The notes under the pieces were generated by a model that did not search any database, was not told where the DNA came from, and was given only the letters and a program-made list of their open reading frames with translations. From Nectonema munidae (lineage: Eukaryota > Nematomorpha > Nectonematoida > Nectonematidae): a DNA stretch of 64,000 nucleotides. Both the position numbers and the translations under genes were made by a program. This document shows positions 11,291 to 20,373 of the stretch, in pieces (the first letter of the stretch is position 1; every line of letters starts with the position of its first letter). Where the stretch lies: NCBI GenBank assembly GCA_030549495.1, contig JAUIRK010000894.1, forward strand, positions 1,116,001-1,180,000, read 5' to 3'.

Positions 11291-11294
11291 TTAA

Positions 11295-11974
11295 GGTATT
11301 TTCAAATTTGAAAAAATTAATGTCAAAGGAGAGAACTTCAAAGAAGAAAATATTATAGGTCGTTACAAGATTTTTACTATACTTTAGAATAAAAATGGCA
11401 AGAGATAAAAATTTTTAAAGTCAATTTTTCAGATTCTATTTGTCATTTTTTATCGCAATTTTTGATCTTTTATTTAATTTTCGGATTTAGTTTACAGGAA
11501 TTCATGCCTTCTGAAATCTAGCGAGAAAAATACTGTATCTGAAATTTAAGTAGCAAATGTTTTCTTATAACAGTCCTGAACTTTCTACATATGAGCTTCT
11601 ATATCTGTCTGTCTGTCTGTTTCTATTTTGTTTTTTCAGATATCTGATTTTATCATAATACCTTTTTGTGATTTCTCATACCCAAATTTACCAGTAATTT
11701 TTTCATTATAAATTTGCTTTTTTATTACAGGTATAGAAGGTCTTTCTTAACAAAATTAAACGTTTGATGAGTGAATTTCTATACCTTCATTTCCATTGTT
11801 TCTTTTATTAGATCATTAGAACATGTCAAATGATAGTTTCCATATTTTGATTTTTAATTTATAAATTACAATTTTTTAGATAGTGGGACGATCGAAGGGC
11901 CAGGCACGAAGTGCCGCACAACTGGTCACGATGTTGTACGAATTGATTTTAGGCCAGGATAAACACCTGCTTAC
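11295..11974. other. Intron sequence, no gene recognised
   Basis: AT-rich intron DNA between the TTAA element and the receptor exon, with a short (CTGT)n run near 11607-11621. No Cys-loop exon was found here. Confidence 0.5.
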
Positions 11975-12201
11975 CTTTGGCTGTAAAGAAGCATGCCATT
12001 TGAAGACAATCTTAGAAACTTGTTTGGCACCGTCATTTCATGCAGGTGAGATTTTCTTCCGTTGAGGAAGTAGGTGTCCGGCTTCCAAATTTTGTCGAGA
12101 AACTTTATATTCAAGTTGAAGGAGGAAATGGAAGATAGGTTTTCAAAGACGAGCCTCTTATCGAACCAGGATTGCCGGAAAAAAACGTCCATCGCGTACT
12201 G
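11975..12201 (-). CDS. GABA-A-type receptor subunit, internal exon ('exon 4' equivalent)
   Basis: This exon encodes the core of the extracellular agonist-binding domain of a Cys-loop chloride channel. The reading is YAMDVFFRQSWFDKRL (loop D strand), KIWKPDTYFLNGRKS (loop A) and MTVPNKFLRLSSNGMLLYSQ (loop E). 'DVFFRQSW', 'IWxPDTYFxNGxKS' and 'PNKFxRL' are signature blocks of GABA-A alpha and arthropod GRD-type subunits. The donor is CAAAG|GTAAGC (GT at 11974-11973). The acceptor TTTCAACAG|CAG gives a start at 12201 (12198 is the alternative AG). The length is 227 nt, phase 0 in and phase 2 out. As I recall, vertebrate exon 4 is 221 nt with the same boundaries. It follows the 14994-15061 exon in phase. 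Very confident of the family; the subunit class (GRD/CG8916-like) is inferred. Confidence 0.92.
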
Positions 12202-12560
12202 CTGTTGAAATCAAACAAACGGAAGGTTATGAGAGTGAATGCGTGTAAAATTTTCAAATACATTGGAGAAAGGAATTTGTAGAACTTCACATTAGTGATG
12301 GCGCAATGTCAAAGTTGTATGATTACGATCTCGAAAAAAGGTGATTCCGATTCTCAATCTTTGACTCCTCCACTTTTGAAGACGCTGACTCCGACTCCTG
12401 CTTATACTAATATAACTATTATTAATTAACTTATATTAATATTAACTATTATTATTATTATATACCACGTTAATCTTCAAGCTAGTCAAAGTTAGATAAA
12501 AAAAAGGGTAAAAAAATCAAAAATAACTTCTTTTGACGCAAAAAGCAAAGTTAGAAATAT
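12202..12560. other. Intron sequence
   Basis: No gene seen. Around 12355-12400 the blocks 'ctgactccgactcctg' resemble the GGAGTCGGAG-type repeats near the termini of some hAT elements. A weaker relative lies near 14008-14025, on the far side of the hAT and LINE remnants. Confidence 0.4.
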
Positions 12561-13170
12561 CTATTCATTAATATATACATTTTTAAGAATAAAATGGCTT
12601 CTGCCTGCAATATCTTCCTTCATTGAGGCCCTTAGATCCGTCTTGATTATCCTCAAAAAAGAGTATCGTCTTTCCACACTCACTTGTGTTGACGGAATAG
12701 CTATAACGGTACTACCTACTTCTCTTATCTTCTTCAGGATAACCCTGAATAAGTTCTTCCAAATGTAATGTGCTTTTACAATCATACTTCTATATCTCGT
12801 CCAATGCTTTGTAGAAGTCTTTTTTAAATTTGTATAACTTAACACTTCCTGGGCATTATTATCTAGTGTGCTTCTTTGTTTTTACCTTTTCCAGTTATTG
12901 CAGACACTTTTCGAAGGTTTCACTATCACTGGAAGGAAGATGATGAGTAAGACTCGTTTTGAAAACTGCGCGTGTCTGATCTACGCGTTTCTAAAGATTT
13001 TCTAACTTTTCCTTTCATTTCTATAAGGAGATTACAGAGAGATTCCCTTGCTTTACTAGATTGACTTTCTTTCCAACAATATTCTGATATTCTGATGGAA
13101 TACTGATGCCAATAATATATCATTTTTGTGAGTTGTGCTTCTCTCTTTTTCATAGACTTTACAATCCACT
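12561..13170 (-). pseudogene. hAT transposase remnant with C-terminal dimerisation domain
   Basis: Minus-strand translation of the lower part gives IPSTQVSVERRYSFLRIIK followed by TDLRASMKED. This is the hAT C-terminal dimerisation motif (xPxTxVxVERxFSxLxxIxxDLRxxMxxE). A further open stretch at 12926-13153 on the same strand is probably an earlier part of the same protein, in another frame. The copy is frameshifted and N-terminally incomplete. It sits in an intron of the receptor gene on the same strand. Confidence 0.7.
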
Positions 13171-13344
13171 CAGTAACATAGAAAGGAGACCTTTTTTTTG
13201 GTATTTAAAGTACAAAATTATTTTATGTGAAAAATAAAAAACATGAGATTAACTGTAAAGTCCGGCCATTTTTTAAGTACAATTTCGGGAAATAGCGAGA
13301 AAAAAGGACAATTTTAGATTAAGATCTGGAAGGAAAATATAACT

Positions 13345-13925
13345 TTTAAGTTTTGATTAACACAATTATTCTCAGCAAACTTGATTACTGCAATTTCTTA
13401 TCCTTCGATACACCATGATATCCAAAGAAAAGACTACAAATACTTCAAAATTCATGTGCGCATTCAATTTTTAAAGTAAGAAAACATCACAGCGTGTTTC
13501 GTTTAGACTTGATGAGCTGCATTGACTAAATATAGAACAAAGAATTACTTTTAAAATGTTACTTTTATTTTTCAAATGCTATAAACATCAGCAACCGTTT
13601 GGTATTGCAAAATACATTGAATCAAGTTTAAATTCACGAGTTACAACTGGTTTCCAAAATGATTATTTTCCGTGCTCTCGTTCAAAAGTTCATGGAATTC
13701 TTTACCTTGTGAAATGAGATCTCTCTCAGAAGAAAGTATGTTCTGAAAAAAAAATGAAAGACAATTTCTTTGCATCTTATGATTTTTTTGTTCTCGGTTT
13801 AACTTATACACGTAACTTTTTATTGAAAAATATGTTTACTTCAGCTCTCTTTAGTTTAGCGTACAGAATGTATGAAACAGCTGAGGTTTAGGCTTCAAAA
13901 AATAATTCATTCATTCATTCATATT
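13345..13925 (+). mobile_element. CR1/L2-clade LINE, 3' end remnant
   Basis: Forward translation with stops gives ISKLDYCNFL, RLQILQNSCA.SIFKVRKH, LLLKCYFYFSNAIN and WNSLPCE.RSLS...F..KMKDNFF. These match the post-reverse-transcriptase tail of CR1/L2 LINEs ('SRLDYCNSLL', 'LQRVQNSAARLI', 'KLLLLTFKAIN', 'WNSLPxxIRxxxxxxxFKxxLKTxLF'). It ends in (ATTC)n at 13903-13920, a plausible 3' microsatellite tail. It contains many stops and is 5' truncated like most LINE copies. Confidence 0.7.
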
Positions 13926-13929
13926 CTTA

Positions 13930-14993
13930 CTACGTAAATTTTAAATATTTTAATTTTCAATGTATAACATTTTCATTTTTCTACCGACTGCAAATACAAA
14001 AAAATTCTTCAACTCCGTCTCCTCAGTCCTGATTTTAATAAAGACGAATTGATTGATAGGTAAATTTTCGGACTGTATAAGTTCTTCTGAAAATAATTTA
14101 ATTAAATTGAAATTTTGTAAATAAATGCGAAATTAAAATGAGCAATATCGATTTTTAAAATCAATTATGCACAAAATATCTATAAACACGTTGGCACCAT
14201 TCGGTTCTCACCCGCTCCAACAGACTCTGTTGCATTCATTTTTTATTGGTCGTGACCTGAAATATGAAATTAGTGCTATTAAATTTATAAGCTATTAAGA
14301 AAAAATTGTAGATTATAAAATATAACAGAAAAATTATTACAAGTATGTTTCATTTCGAAACAAAAGTTACGCGCACATATGGTTATACATTCAATATTTT
14401 GTGTGCTTGATTGTAGCATGGATCAAATCTTCTTTGCAAGGAGCATACATGAGCAAAGAAGCTTTGAATTTTGAAAAAAATAGCAAAATCAAAGTTCCTA
14501 TCTTAATATTATTATCTTTAGAGAATTTCAAAAATATTTTAACTAGTCTAGTTTTATTCAAATAATATTATTTGTTTTTAAAAAATAGTAATATTAGTAG
14601 TACTAATTAAAAATTAGTCCTGATATTACTATATCAAGAGTAGTAAAAAAATGATTTATTACTTATGTATAGTTAAAAAAGTAAATAAATTGTAAATATA
14701 ATTTATGCAATATTTTTCAAAAAATCTTTAAGTTAATTTTTTTCAACCTTTATTTGAATTTATTTTTATTAAATTATTGTGTTTAGATGCACATATTATA
14801 ATATTATTTCGTATATTTGAACGCAAAAATGTTGATTTTAATCATTAAAACTTTTGAATTATGAAAAAGTTTTTACACCCTTAGAAAAAAATGGCCATAA
14901 AAATATACGCATTTTTATTGGTTAAAACTTCCAAAAGTTTTTTCCAAGTCATCTATTCAATAATTTTAATAAGTATGGTGAAATAAAAGTAAC
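13930..14993. other. Intron sequence, no gene recognised
   Basis: AT-rich intron DNA. A segment at about 14185-14260 is bracketed by AG and GT on the minus strand, but it has an in-frame stop in the phase required (see rejected items). Confidence 0.5.
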
Positions 14994-15061
14994 CATTTTT
15001 TTCTCGTTTATCGGTCCCATGTTTCTGACCAATAAGTTGCCAATAACTGTCAAAGGCTCTC
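14994..15061 (-). CDS. GABA-A-type receptor subunit, 68-nt exon ('exon 3' equivalent)
   Basis: This short exon of the extracellular domain encodes (G)EPLTVIGNLLVRNMGPINEKKM. It fits the family pattern 'GxPVxVxxxxxVRSMGPISExxM' that precedes the 'xYxxDVFFRQSW' strand. The acceptor is TATTTGCAG|GAGAG (exon base 15061) and the donor is ATG|GTTACT (GT at 14993-14992). It is exactly 68 nt (2 nt + 22 codons), the length I recall for vertebrate GABA-A exon 3. The phases join both neighbours: the previous exon ends with one base of a glycine codon, and the next begins in phase 0. 'VRxMGPI' favours arthropod GRD-type subunits. Nothing else in this 0.9 kb of intron reads like this. Confidence 0.9.
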
Positions 15062-15097
15062 CTGCAAATAAAAAGAAAAGAAAATGAAGTTTCCAGA

Positions 15098-15240
15098 TGA
15101 TAAAGGTAGGGCATGGAGAAGGCACAATTGTGCCACTTGTATCGAACTATGAGGAAAGCAGGCTTGATGCGGGATCGAACCCAAAACCTTGAGTTATCGA
15201 ATCCAGCGTCGAACCAACCCTACTCACGCCCCTTATAAGG
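15098..15240 (-). repeat. tRNA-derived SINE (family 1), copy 1
   Basis: Read on the minus strand it begins ggggcgtgagtagggttgg, a plausible A-box region. It then has the B box GGTTCGATCCC and a tail shared with the copies at 44185-44305 and 55543-55655 (tagttcgatacaagtggcac). This arrangement of RNA polymerase III boxes followed by a shared unrelated tail is typical of tRNA-derived SINEs. Confidence 0.72.
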
Positions 15241-15704
15241 TTATAAGTAAAAGCACTGAAAAAAAATTAGCTCACTCAGCTGATATCTATCTATAAAATA
15301 ATAGGCTAGCGTCTGTGTGTCTGTCGCTGAAAGTATTCTGATTGGTTGAAATTATTTATATGTTTTGTGTGTATTTTTATATATTTATTTATTTAGTTTA
15401 ATAGAATCAATAAATTATACTAATCAAATTAATCAGTTAGTAGGCGAACAAAAGCATTAATTAAGATCGATAATTAAAGTTAAAGCGTCAATTTTTAACT
15501 TTTTAACAAAGTCATGTAATTAATAAACATTTTAAATGATCATTTCTCTTTGTAAACGTGGACATTGATTGTACCTCGTTCACTGTGCTTTGGGATAAAA
15601 AAAAGGCTGAAAACAGTGAACCTACTTGTGGCAAGAAAATTAATCCGGTACACTTTTATAATATTTTTTCTAAAATGAACTTTTTCTAAATATTCGATAT
15701 ATGA

Positions 15705-15905
15705 AAACACAGGGTTAATTAATAATACATTTATAGGGTATTATTACTCGCATTACACAAGGAAATATAACTGATGTCATCCTACCAATTTGGAGTAAGA
15801 CGCTTCCTTCACAAAATCCAACAAAATTTGATTGAACTATACACTAATATGCTGAAACAGGATCGATGATTTCCCTCTCCCCACCCCTTCATCAAAATCC
15901 GCCAC
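15705..15905 (+). repeat. Dispersed MITE fragment related to 39997-40175
   Basis: It shares 'gggtattattactcgcattac', a 'ttcacaaaat' block and the terminal 'aatccgcca' with the element near 40 kb. The left terminus is not recognisable, so this is a decayed or truncated copy. Confidence 0.4.
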
Positions 15906-15986
15906 TATGTAGAACTATTGGAAATCTAAGAGAGTCATCAAATCAAACATTTTTTCTCACTTCAGCAAATATTGTATATGAATTAC

Positions 15987-16103
15987 CTCCGAAGTTTGGG
16001 CGAAAGTCCTTGTTGTAAGACCTGAGCAGGTTGTCTAGCAGAGTAGTCACTTCTCGCATCGTCTTCTTGATTCTCACTTGCACTTCTGGGTTGCTCGAAG
16101 TCG
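15987..16103 (-). CDS. GABA-A-type receptor subunit, N-terminal exon ('exon 2' equivalent)
   Basis: This exon encodes the N-terminal helix of the mature extracellular domain. The reading ends VTTLLDNLLRSYNKDFRPNFG, which matches the family signature 'xxxILDxLLxxYDxRLRPxxG'. The acceptor is CGTTTTGTCAG|CGACT (exon base 16103) and the donor GGAG|GTAATT (GT at 15986-15985). It is 117 nt: 2 nt + 38 codons + 1 nt. The trailing G joins GA of the next exon to make the expected glycine. The upstream exon must end with one base of a split codon. Very likely real. The opposite-strand open frame across this exon has no support. Confidence 0.9.
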
Positions 16104-16339
16104 CTGACAAAACGAAGAAATGGGAGCTTGAAATTAAATGTTCGTTTTATGAAATGCAGAACTCATATTTCAAAGAGGATTTGAGAAAGGTTTTTAGGCA
16201 TCCTAAAGCAGGGGTTGTATTGGGTCTGAAAAGAGTTATTTTGTTCAAGGATTTAGAACTTAAGTTTTCCATTTTAACATCCCCTTTTACAGTCGATGCA
16301 TTTTCGTAGAAATTCTACATATAATTTCGTAGAAATTAT

Positions 16340-16780
16340 AGACTTACAATGTGATTTGGGGTTAAAAACAAAATTTTAAAACGTAATTCATTTATTTTAT
16401 CAATATCCATTTTCTAAATATCCGAAAATAACTTCATTGGCTTTAAAAAATTTTATGCATGTTTGGAAAGACTCATCTTTACAAGAAAATAATATTAAGT
16501 GATGAATATTAACAAGACAAAGAACAGAATAAGACGAACAATAGATCACATAAATGAAAATATGACAGTTTCTGCTGCTACGAATTTAACTACCAATTTT
16601 GATAACATTGTTAAGAAGAGGAAATTTATAGTTTCTGGAAAATGGAAAAAGAAAAATTCCATTTAAAACTTTTTAAATAATTTATTGTGTTATCATTGGT
16701 TTCAAATTAAGAGTATTTGTGTCTTTTGAAACCTGGATAATTTTTACGGCCAACAAGAACCCTAACCTTAACCCCTACTA
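16340..16780 (+). mobile_element. hAT 3' fragment (Charlie8-like family)
   Basis: It aligns by eye with the element at 18819-19479. Shared blocks include tctaaatatccgaaaataa, 'gaacagaataagacgaaca' (compare gaacagaacaagactaaca) and gacagtttctgctgct. The decoded tail resembles 'NRTRLTxDxxNxxLTVSAATNLT'. The ends are not preserved. It lies just upstream of the receptor exon at 15987-16103. Confidence 0.65.
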
Positions 16781-18650
16781 CCCTAAAGAATTCTAGTCTA
16801 GGAGAAAGAGCAAAGAACGAGAACAAGAAACATTTTTCAGTGGAGCGTGGATGATCGCATTGCTTTACACAAATGAGCAGTAATAAGCGATCTGTATATC
16901 TAATTAACTAATTAATCAGTAAGCTAACCAGATGTGTAAGAAAGGAGAAAGAAAGCTATTGATTTGCAAACTATGACAAACTAAAGTCAAAAATCATTAT
17001 AATAAAATCATGACAGTCACATTGAAAATAAGAAATGTTTAGGTTGAGCCGAGGTTGAAGAGATAAACATACTATCATGTGAAGTTTCATTAAAAACAGA
17101 AAAACGTTTAGAAGCCGCTGGAAATAGTTTTTTTGAGTCGGAAGTATAGTGGAACCTAGAATTACGAACAAATTGTCTTAAGAACAATTTTTGACTCATC
17201 CCCAGAACTGTTCCACGGATGACAAAGCAAAATATTGGGCCTTTTTAAATTCTTTGCAATCGCTCTTTATTCCTTGATTTTCTATCGTGTTAGTAAGTAT
17301 ATATTATATATTAAATGTATACTAAATTTCGTATATATATATTAAATATATAGGAAGTCAATAATTCATATATTATATTTACTGCTGATATATAGTATAC
17401 GCTAAAATAAGAAAAAAAATTTTTGGTTCACAAAAATTTTCTGGGAACAAACGCTGGATCAAACTTTTTAATAGGGGAAGAATTAACTCGAACGTGCTGT
17501 TCATTCTTATATTAAACCCAGTGTGGGTGAGTGTGTGCTTAACTATAGAAATGCGGCCAATTTGTGTGTTGTTTGTGGCCGTGGACTTCCGCTATGTTCG
17601 GCAAATATTTGAGCCCATTTGGATATTTACAATTTACATATATTTTTAAAAATTCTACTTGTCAAAAATTGTATTTTTTTTAATTTTAGGTGGGTTTGAA
17701 AAAAATGTCATCTTCTCTTACTCTTGCTGATCTATCTGTTTTATTACATTTGTTATCATATATTCAAACACTTAATAATTTCTATTGTTGCATGAAACGT
17801 TTTATTTTATACTAAATAAGTGATATACATTTTTCAATGATCCGGTTTTCATTTTTTTTTTAACACATATGTTTTGACTACTTTTTTGGCATATAAATTT
17901 CAAATTTACCAACACTTTGTGTTGTCGCTCCCAACGTTTTATGCACTATGTCTAAAAGCGCTCCAACGAGTATAAGTTTAGTCGCGCTGATCATGCTATT
18001 TCAAGTGTAAATTTATCTTTAAAAAGTGAAAGTATGCCGATGGCTTTTTTTTATTTTGAAACAAATGCTATTAAAAATGAAAAAAATTTAATGGGAGTTT
18101 TTATTAAAATTAATTTGATTTTTATAAATAAAAAGTAATTTTGTTTCCTTTAGGCCTTCAGTATATAGAAAAGTTCATGTATAAAAAATACCTTTACAAA
18201 AGTCATCGTTTTTTTTTAAAATTAATTCAAAGACTTGTTTGATTAGTTCTAATTCAAAAGTAGCAACAATTTAAAGTTAAATTTCGCCTTTAAAAACTGA
18301 AACGGTGGATGGTTGCAAGTTCCCAAACTAAAATTGTGGAGCAGGATGGAAAATAGCAAATTACACTGCAGATCGCGTGTGGTAAAATTTCCGCGAGCCA
18401 TATGTAAGAATCTAGTCCATTAGTATCACAACTGGTGTGCTGCGAAACTAAGGGGTGTTGTAAGATTTTACTGCCAAATATTTTATTATTACATTACACG
18501 TATTACTACTTTCTATGGGTTTTATAATTTATAACACAATTATGATATAATTGAATGCAAAAATTTCTCATAGTTATTTTTCTTAGATCTCACTAAGTAT
18601 TTTTTAAAACAAATGTAAAAATGTTTTTCCTTTTATGATTAAGACTGATT
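16781..18650. other. AT-rich intergenic or intronic DNA with a pogo-type end
   Basis: No gene recognised. At about 17151 the sequence tatagtggaacctagaatta resembles the 'CAGTGGAACCTCGAATTACG' type terminus of pogo/mariner elements, but no inverted partner was found nearby. Around 18425-18465 'cacaactggtgtgctgcgaa' resembles a hAT terminus. (TA)-rich stretches occupy 17290-17400. Confidence 0.4.
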
Positions 18651-18654
18651 CTAG

Positions 18655-18810
18655 AGTGGTTCTCAACAGCAGCGCTGAGGTCTATTGATCTGCAAATCCA
18701 ACCTCTTATTTTCCGGCACATATAGCAAAGTTGAAGGAAAAATAGGCTAACTTTGGATTTCCAATGTTGATTCTTAATTTGGCCCTTTGTAAAAAAGGTT
18801 GAGAACCACT
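18655..18810. mobile_element. Short hAT-type MITE (~156 bp)
   Basis: It begins agtggttctcaac and ends with the exact complement gttgagaaccact. CAGTGGTTCTCAAC-type ends are characteristic of hAT (Charlie-like) elements. A clean 8-bp duplication was not found, perhaps because the next element inserted directly at its right edge. Confidence 0.65.
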
Positions 18811-18818
18811 GTCTAGAT

Positions 18819-19479
18819 CAGGTGTCTCAAGCATACGGCCCGTGGACCGCATTTGGCCTTCTTAGACTTAAAGTGCGGCCCGCAGAGTATTTTTGACAAA
18901 ATACTCAATGATTTTAAACTTGAATTTTTCATTTTTACATGGGATATTACTGTGAATACATCAGAATTCATATATCATATGAACATTCAGAATTCAGAAA
19001 TCATATGAACTAAAATGTGGTTCTCTGATGAAAAATAACTTTTTTACAAAGTAATTAATTGATTTTTATCAATACCTTGTTTCTAAATATCCGAAAATAA
19101 TTTCATTTACTTTAAAAATTGTCTGTATATGTTTTTGGCACGACTTATTTTGAAAGCAAATTTTTCAGTAATGAATATTCTTAACCCAAAGAACAGAACA
19201 AGACTAACAACTGATCAGGTGAATGATATTTTGACAGTTTCTGCTGCTGCAAATTTAACTCTTGATTTCGATAAAATTGCTAAGAAGAAGAGATGTCAAG
19301 TTTCTAGAAAATCGTAAATAAAAAATTTAACAAAAACTTTATTCAAACATTGTAATGCTATAAAGTTCGTTTCAAATGATGAGTGTGTGTGTTTTTTAAC
19401 CCTGAGTTATTTATCCGACCCAAAAGAATTGTAAATATTTAAAATTTGGCCCGCGAGTGATTTAAGTTCGGCACTCCTG
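18819..19479 (+). mobile_element. Non-autonomous hAT element with perfect 8-bp target duplication
   Basis: GTCTAGAT is repeated exactly on both sides (18811-18818 and 19480-19487). The ends CAGGTGTCTCAA / CAGGAGTGCCGAA (inverted) and the 'cggcccgtggaccgcatttggcc' interior are classic for a Charlie-like hAT group. Internally it keeps only the last ~50 residues of a transposase (MNILNPKNRTRLT... LDFDKIAKKKRCQVS), the tail of the EPM2AIP1/GTF2IRD2-type hAT family. Other copies of the family are at 16340-16780 and 28473-29088. It inserted right beside the 18655-18810 MITE. Confidence 0.88.
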
Positions 19480-19489
19480 GTCTAGATAA

Positions 19490-20240
19490 TGAGTATGATT
19501 CTGATTTTAATTCTCTGAATTTTTCAAAAATTTTATTCTGATTTTTCATTTCTAAAATTTCTTATTTTCATTCGAATTTTTAATCCCAAAATATGATTCT
19601 AATTCTCATTTAAAAAGCATTATCATTAATAATAAATACCCTTCTTTTTATTAGTAAGTAAACAATAAAATAGTTATTGAAATGGTCAAAAGTAGCTGAA
19701 ATTACTGAGAGAATCTGATTTTTGTGATTCCCTAGAACTTATTTTTATTATGATTTTATGTTTTTATATAAAAAATGATTACGATTGTAGGATTCTCGGT
19801 GATTATAATCAAAATTCGTCACAACTCTTTTTCAATAACTACTGTAGAAATTGACAACTTGATATTTTGTTGTTTGCTAACTAACTACATGGTATTTTAA
19901 CTAGCTCACTAACTAACGAAATAAAGCAGTGTTATGAAAAAAAATGAGAAGCTTGATCTAAAATCTGGAGCGTGCATATTCTTTGACACAATTTTTGTCA
20001 TTCAGCGCTTTAGAAAACAAATGTCTTATATTATGTTCCTCCACTTTGGATTAAAATATTTTTGCCTTTTTAGTTCAAATTCCTGTTTCAGAATTTTTCC
20101 ACGGATCAAGTATTTCTTACACATTTTGAGACAGTGTAAGTACTAGCGCTAAAAATTTATGAATTCAAAATTTTCTGAGGAACTTAATTCCTATTTTCTT
20201 CTCAAAGCAGCGTAATGCTGAGATATCCTGTCATATCCAC
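19490..20240. other. No gene recognised
   Basis: AT-rich DNA with several degenerate 'tttctaatttctgattttcat' type repeats around 19500-19620. The open frame at 19934-20146 on the plus strand shows no family resemblance. Confidence 0.45.
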
Positions 20241-20373
20241 GGATCACCTCAAAAATTCCCCCTTTTAAAATACTAAAAATTAATACTATCACAAAAACAT
20301 CCATCATTGATTTCTTCCTTGATTGAAAACCGTAACAAGAGAGTTTGTCAACACTTGATTCGTCAGCATCCAT
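20241..20373 (-). CDS. Candidate first exon (signal peptide) of the GABA-receptor gene
   Basis: On the receptor's strand, about 4 kb upstream of its first recognised exon, is an ATG-started frame with a second in-frame ATG. The second is followed by a hydrophobic, signal-peptide-like run (MMDVFVIVLIFSILKGG). A possible donor C|GTGGAT at 20240-20239 would leave one base of a codon, the phase required by the 15987-16103 exon. The donor is weak, another GT (GAG|GTGATC) is in the wrong phase, and there is no sequence homology to rely on because signal peptides are not conserved. Offered only as a candidate. Confidence 0.22.

Larger units (their letters stand above)
5116..11294. mobile_element. 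TTAA-flanked, piggyBac-type non-autonomous element carrying two satellite arrays
   Basis: The element is bounded by a TTAA on each side (5116-5119 and 11291-11294). It begins CCCTATTAGTGCTGGG (5120-5135) and ends with the exact inverted complement (11275-11290). TTAA target duplications and a CCC start are the hallmarks of piggyBac-superfamily transposons. Just inside each end is a G-run/C-run hairpin around gcgtaaa / cgttttacg. The left end also has an extra partial duplication of 'agtgctggg'. No transposase of its own is visible. The interior holds a ~150-bp satellite (5230-6290), a unique stretch, a nested Tigger transposon (7307-9237) and a second ~150-bp satellite (9290-10920). Without the Tigger it would be about 4.2 kb. 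It lies in an intron of the GABA-receptor gene. The termini are directly visible. Mobilisation by a piggyBac transposase is inferred. Confidence 0.8.

Noticed and set aside
14185-14260. A minus-strand segment bracketed by ATATTTCAG and GTGAGA that looks like a 57-nt exon
   Set aside because: In the phase needed by the receptor gene it hits a stop after four codons. The better-matching 68-nt exon at 14994-15061 already supplies this part.
16031-16309. A 92-codon plus-strand open frame
   Set aside because: It runs antisense across the well-supported receptor exon 15987-16103 and has no similarity of its own.
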